Source of the DNA: Salticus scenicus
Taxonomy: Eukaryota > Arthropoda > Arachnida > Araneae > Salticidae
DNA length: 64,000 bases
NCBI GenBank assembly: GCA_963930645.1
Contig: OZ005650.1
Coordinates: forward strand, 61,942,718-62,006,717
Reading direction: 5' to 3'
Shown: one piece after another, positions 62,566-64,000 of the stretch
How positions within the stretch are numbered: the stretch's first letter is position 1
Layout: each line of letters begins with the position of its first letter
Notes under the pieces: generated by a model
The model's input: the letters and a program-made list of their open reading frames with translations, nothing else
Database searches by the model: none
What the model was told of the DNA's origin: nothing
Position numbers and translations under genes: made by a program

Positions 62566-63247
62566 GATTTTTTAAAAATGGTTTTTGTTTAATTCTAAGT
62601 TATTTTAATTAAAGATTTAAATGTATGTAAATATTACGGTGTGTCACTCACACGATTTTCTCTTACCCTGAATTTTAATACTAAGATAGATATTTTGTAC
62701 TTTTTAGTTCACATTTCTATAAAAGCGTGTTCTTTAATTTTTTAAAACTATAATATTATTTGAATTGCATTACGGAACATTATATGTATTTAAAATTTAT
62801 AATAATAATGACTAGAAATTATTAAAACCTCCTTTAATTTCTCGTGATTTCAGATTTTATGTCTTTGTACGTTTGTACTCTGTATGATGGTACGCCTGTC
62901 TTTAATTTCTGTAAGTATGTTGCGATTATTACGACATTTAAATATATTTTAGAGTCACTATAACATATCTCCATGTAAAGGTGTTTCGCAGTTCCTGTAC
63001 ATGCAACACATAGTGTTTCTTTTTGTTGATATTATCTACGTGTATAGATTAACTACGATATTAACTACGATTTCTTTCCTAGTGTTTAACTATTAAAAAG
63101 GTTGTAATTTTTTTATATATATATTTTTATTATAAAAGATAGGCAAGTTAGATAAACTTTAAAATCTAGGGGAGGGAGGGGTATGACCTCCTTAGTTTCT
63201 GGCGCCATGGACAGATATAACAAAATAAGATATTCCATAACCATTAG

Positions 63248-63345
63248 ATAATTATATCTTTCTACATTCTAAATACATCTTAAAATTATTTTATAAATAA
63301 TTATATCTTTCTACATTCTAAATACTTCTTAAAATTATTTTATAA
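63248..63345 (+). repeat. 49-bp tandem duplication
   Basis: ATAATTATATCTTTCTACAT to AAAATTATTTTATA occurs twice in a row with one substitution (CATCTT/CTTCTT). Confidence 0.93.
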
Positions 63346-63886
63346 GAAAGGCTCCTAAAATGTGTTAAAAACACTCTGTCTACGCATGAATTTTTAGCAC
63401 AATCTACACAGTAAATAGCATTTGTAATATATATAATTTTATCTACTTTATCTTATTACTAACATGCATTATAAAAATGGGAAAAAGATTTCAAGCGTAC
63501 ATTTAGGATGCATTATATTACATAATGCATCCAAAAAATAATGGTTAGGGCCGTTCTAAGTAATAGTTAATGCTCTTCGTGTCTGCCTCTAGATAGAACG
63601 TCAGAGAAATGGTTAATAATTGCACGCAAAGTGATGTCGCTGCGGAATTGGTTCCCCGACAAATGTATATCCGTCAGTTGCATGGCACGCGATATGTTGA
63701 ATCTGTTTAGAATATCTAATAAAGTTTAAAGGTGATTTTTCAGATATTTCATCAAAACGTATGCTTTTATTTGATAAAAATAACTGAAGATGTGTTGGAG
63801 GATTAATAGTTATTCTAACTAAAAAAGAAAGGATACCTAAAGCACTTAACTAAATGAAAAATATATGTTTAATTCTTGTTAATATA

Positions 63887-64000
63887 CAGTGGAGCACCTT
63901 TTATACGTTTCTCATTTATACGTTTTTCTCATTTATACGTTTTTCGACTTCGGTCCCAAATCATTCCATTGAATTCTAATGTTAAAATATTTCGTTTATA
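63887..64000 (+). mobile_element. Left part of a TIR element cut by the window edge
   Basis: CAGTGGAGCACCTTTTATAC follows a TA and resembles the other pogo/mariner-type ends here. TTTATACGTTTTTCTCA recurs in tandem at 63899-63945. The right end is outside. Confidence 0.5.

Larger units (their letters stand above)
61642..63886. other. No gene seen; AT-rich with small repeats
   Basis: It holds a (GTAT)n run at 62403-62430, a tRNA-like stretch (62490-62565), the terminal piece of the 45475 repeat (62636-62680, inverted) and a 49-bp tandem duplication (63248-63345). Nothing else recognised. Confidence 0.5.

Noticed and set aside
48873..64000. MMP prodomain exon with the PRCGxPD cysteine switch
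   Set aside because: I looked on the minus strand and found no matching stretch next to an AG/GT pair; it probably lies outside the window.

Overview
This is animal nuclear DNA, AT-rich and intron-rich, with very many long homopolymer runs. The only host gene I can identify is a matrix metalloproteinase (MMP). Its hinge and C-terminal layout, and the abundance of mariner, pogo-like, hAT-like, Helitron-like and tRNA-SINE repeats, point to an arthropod. A chelicerate such as a spider is my guess from the repeat style; nothing here proves it.

The host gene lies on the minus strand and spans 48872 to 5813. Six exons (48872-48583, 30550-30392, 27826-27582, 17299-17158, 10010-9747, 6078-5813) join in frame. 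They give 454 codons: the matrixin catalytic domain with its zinc site, a Pro/Thr/Arg-rich hinge, a complete four-blade hemopexin domain closed by two cysteines, and a C-terminal hydrophobic stretch suggesting a membrane-attached MMP (Mmp2 / MT-MMP type). The signal peptide and the prodomain with its cysteine switch must lie upstream of 48872. I did not find them in 48873-64000.

Almost everything else is transposon-derived and sits in the introns or flanks. From left to right: a hAT transposase relic (400-1390); a Tc1-like relic split by a pogo-type element (3150-4790); TIR elements in intron 5 (7318-7876, 9175-9713); a cluster of foldback, hAT and Tigger-like elements plus a SINE (11105-17035); a TIR element at 17394-18035; Helitron-like modules with minisatellites (18130-22242); SINEs and an unclassified repeat family (22430-28400); a Tc1 remnant holding a palindromic MITE (30622-31385); a mariner pseudogene split by a 1.47-kb hAT-type element (32580-34880); a 4.3-kb Helitron-like element containing a higher-order tandem array (35062-39371); a second mariner pseudogene (42826-43500); and many simple repeats.

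Upstream of the catalytic exon is a young Ty3/Gypsy LTR retrotransposon on the minus strand (49523-57471). Its 218-bp LTRs differ at one site that I can see, and it is flanked by a GACCC duplication. One in-frame stop interrupts its gag-pol frame. The 3' end of that frame is disrupted by a 3.2-kb hAT-type element with a perfect 8-bp target duplication. That element carries a 371-bp hAT element with its own perfect 8-bp duplication, placed in an older repeat. The right end (57477-64000) holds repeat fragments, an 800-bp TIR element and the start of another at the window edge.
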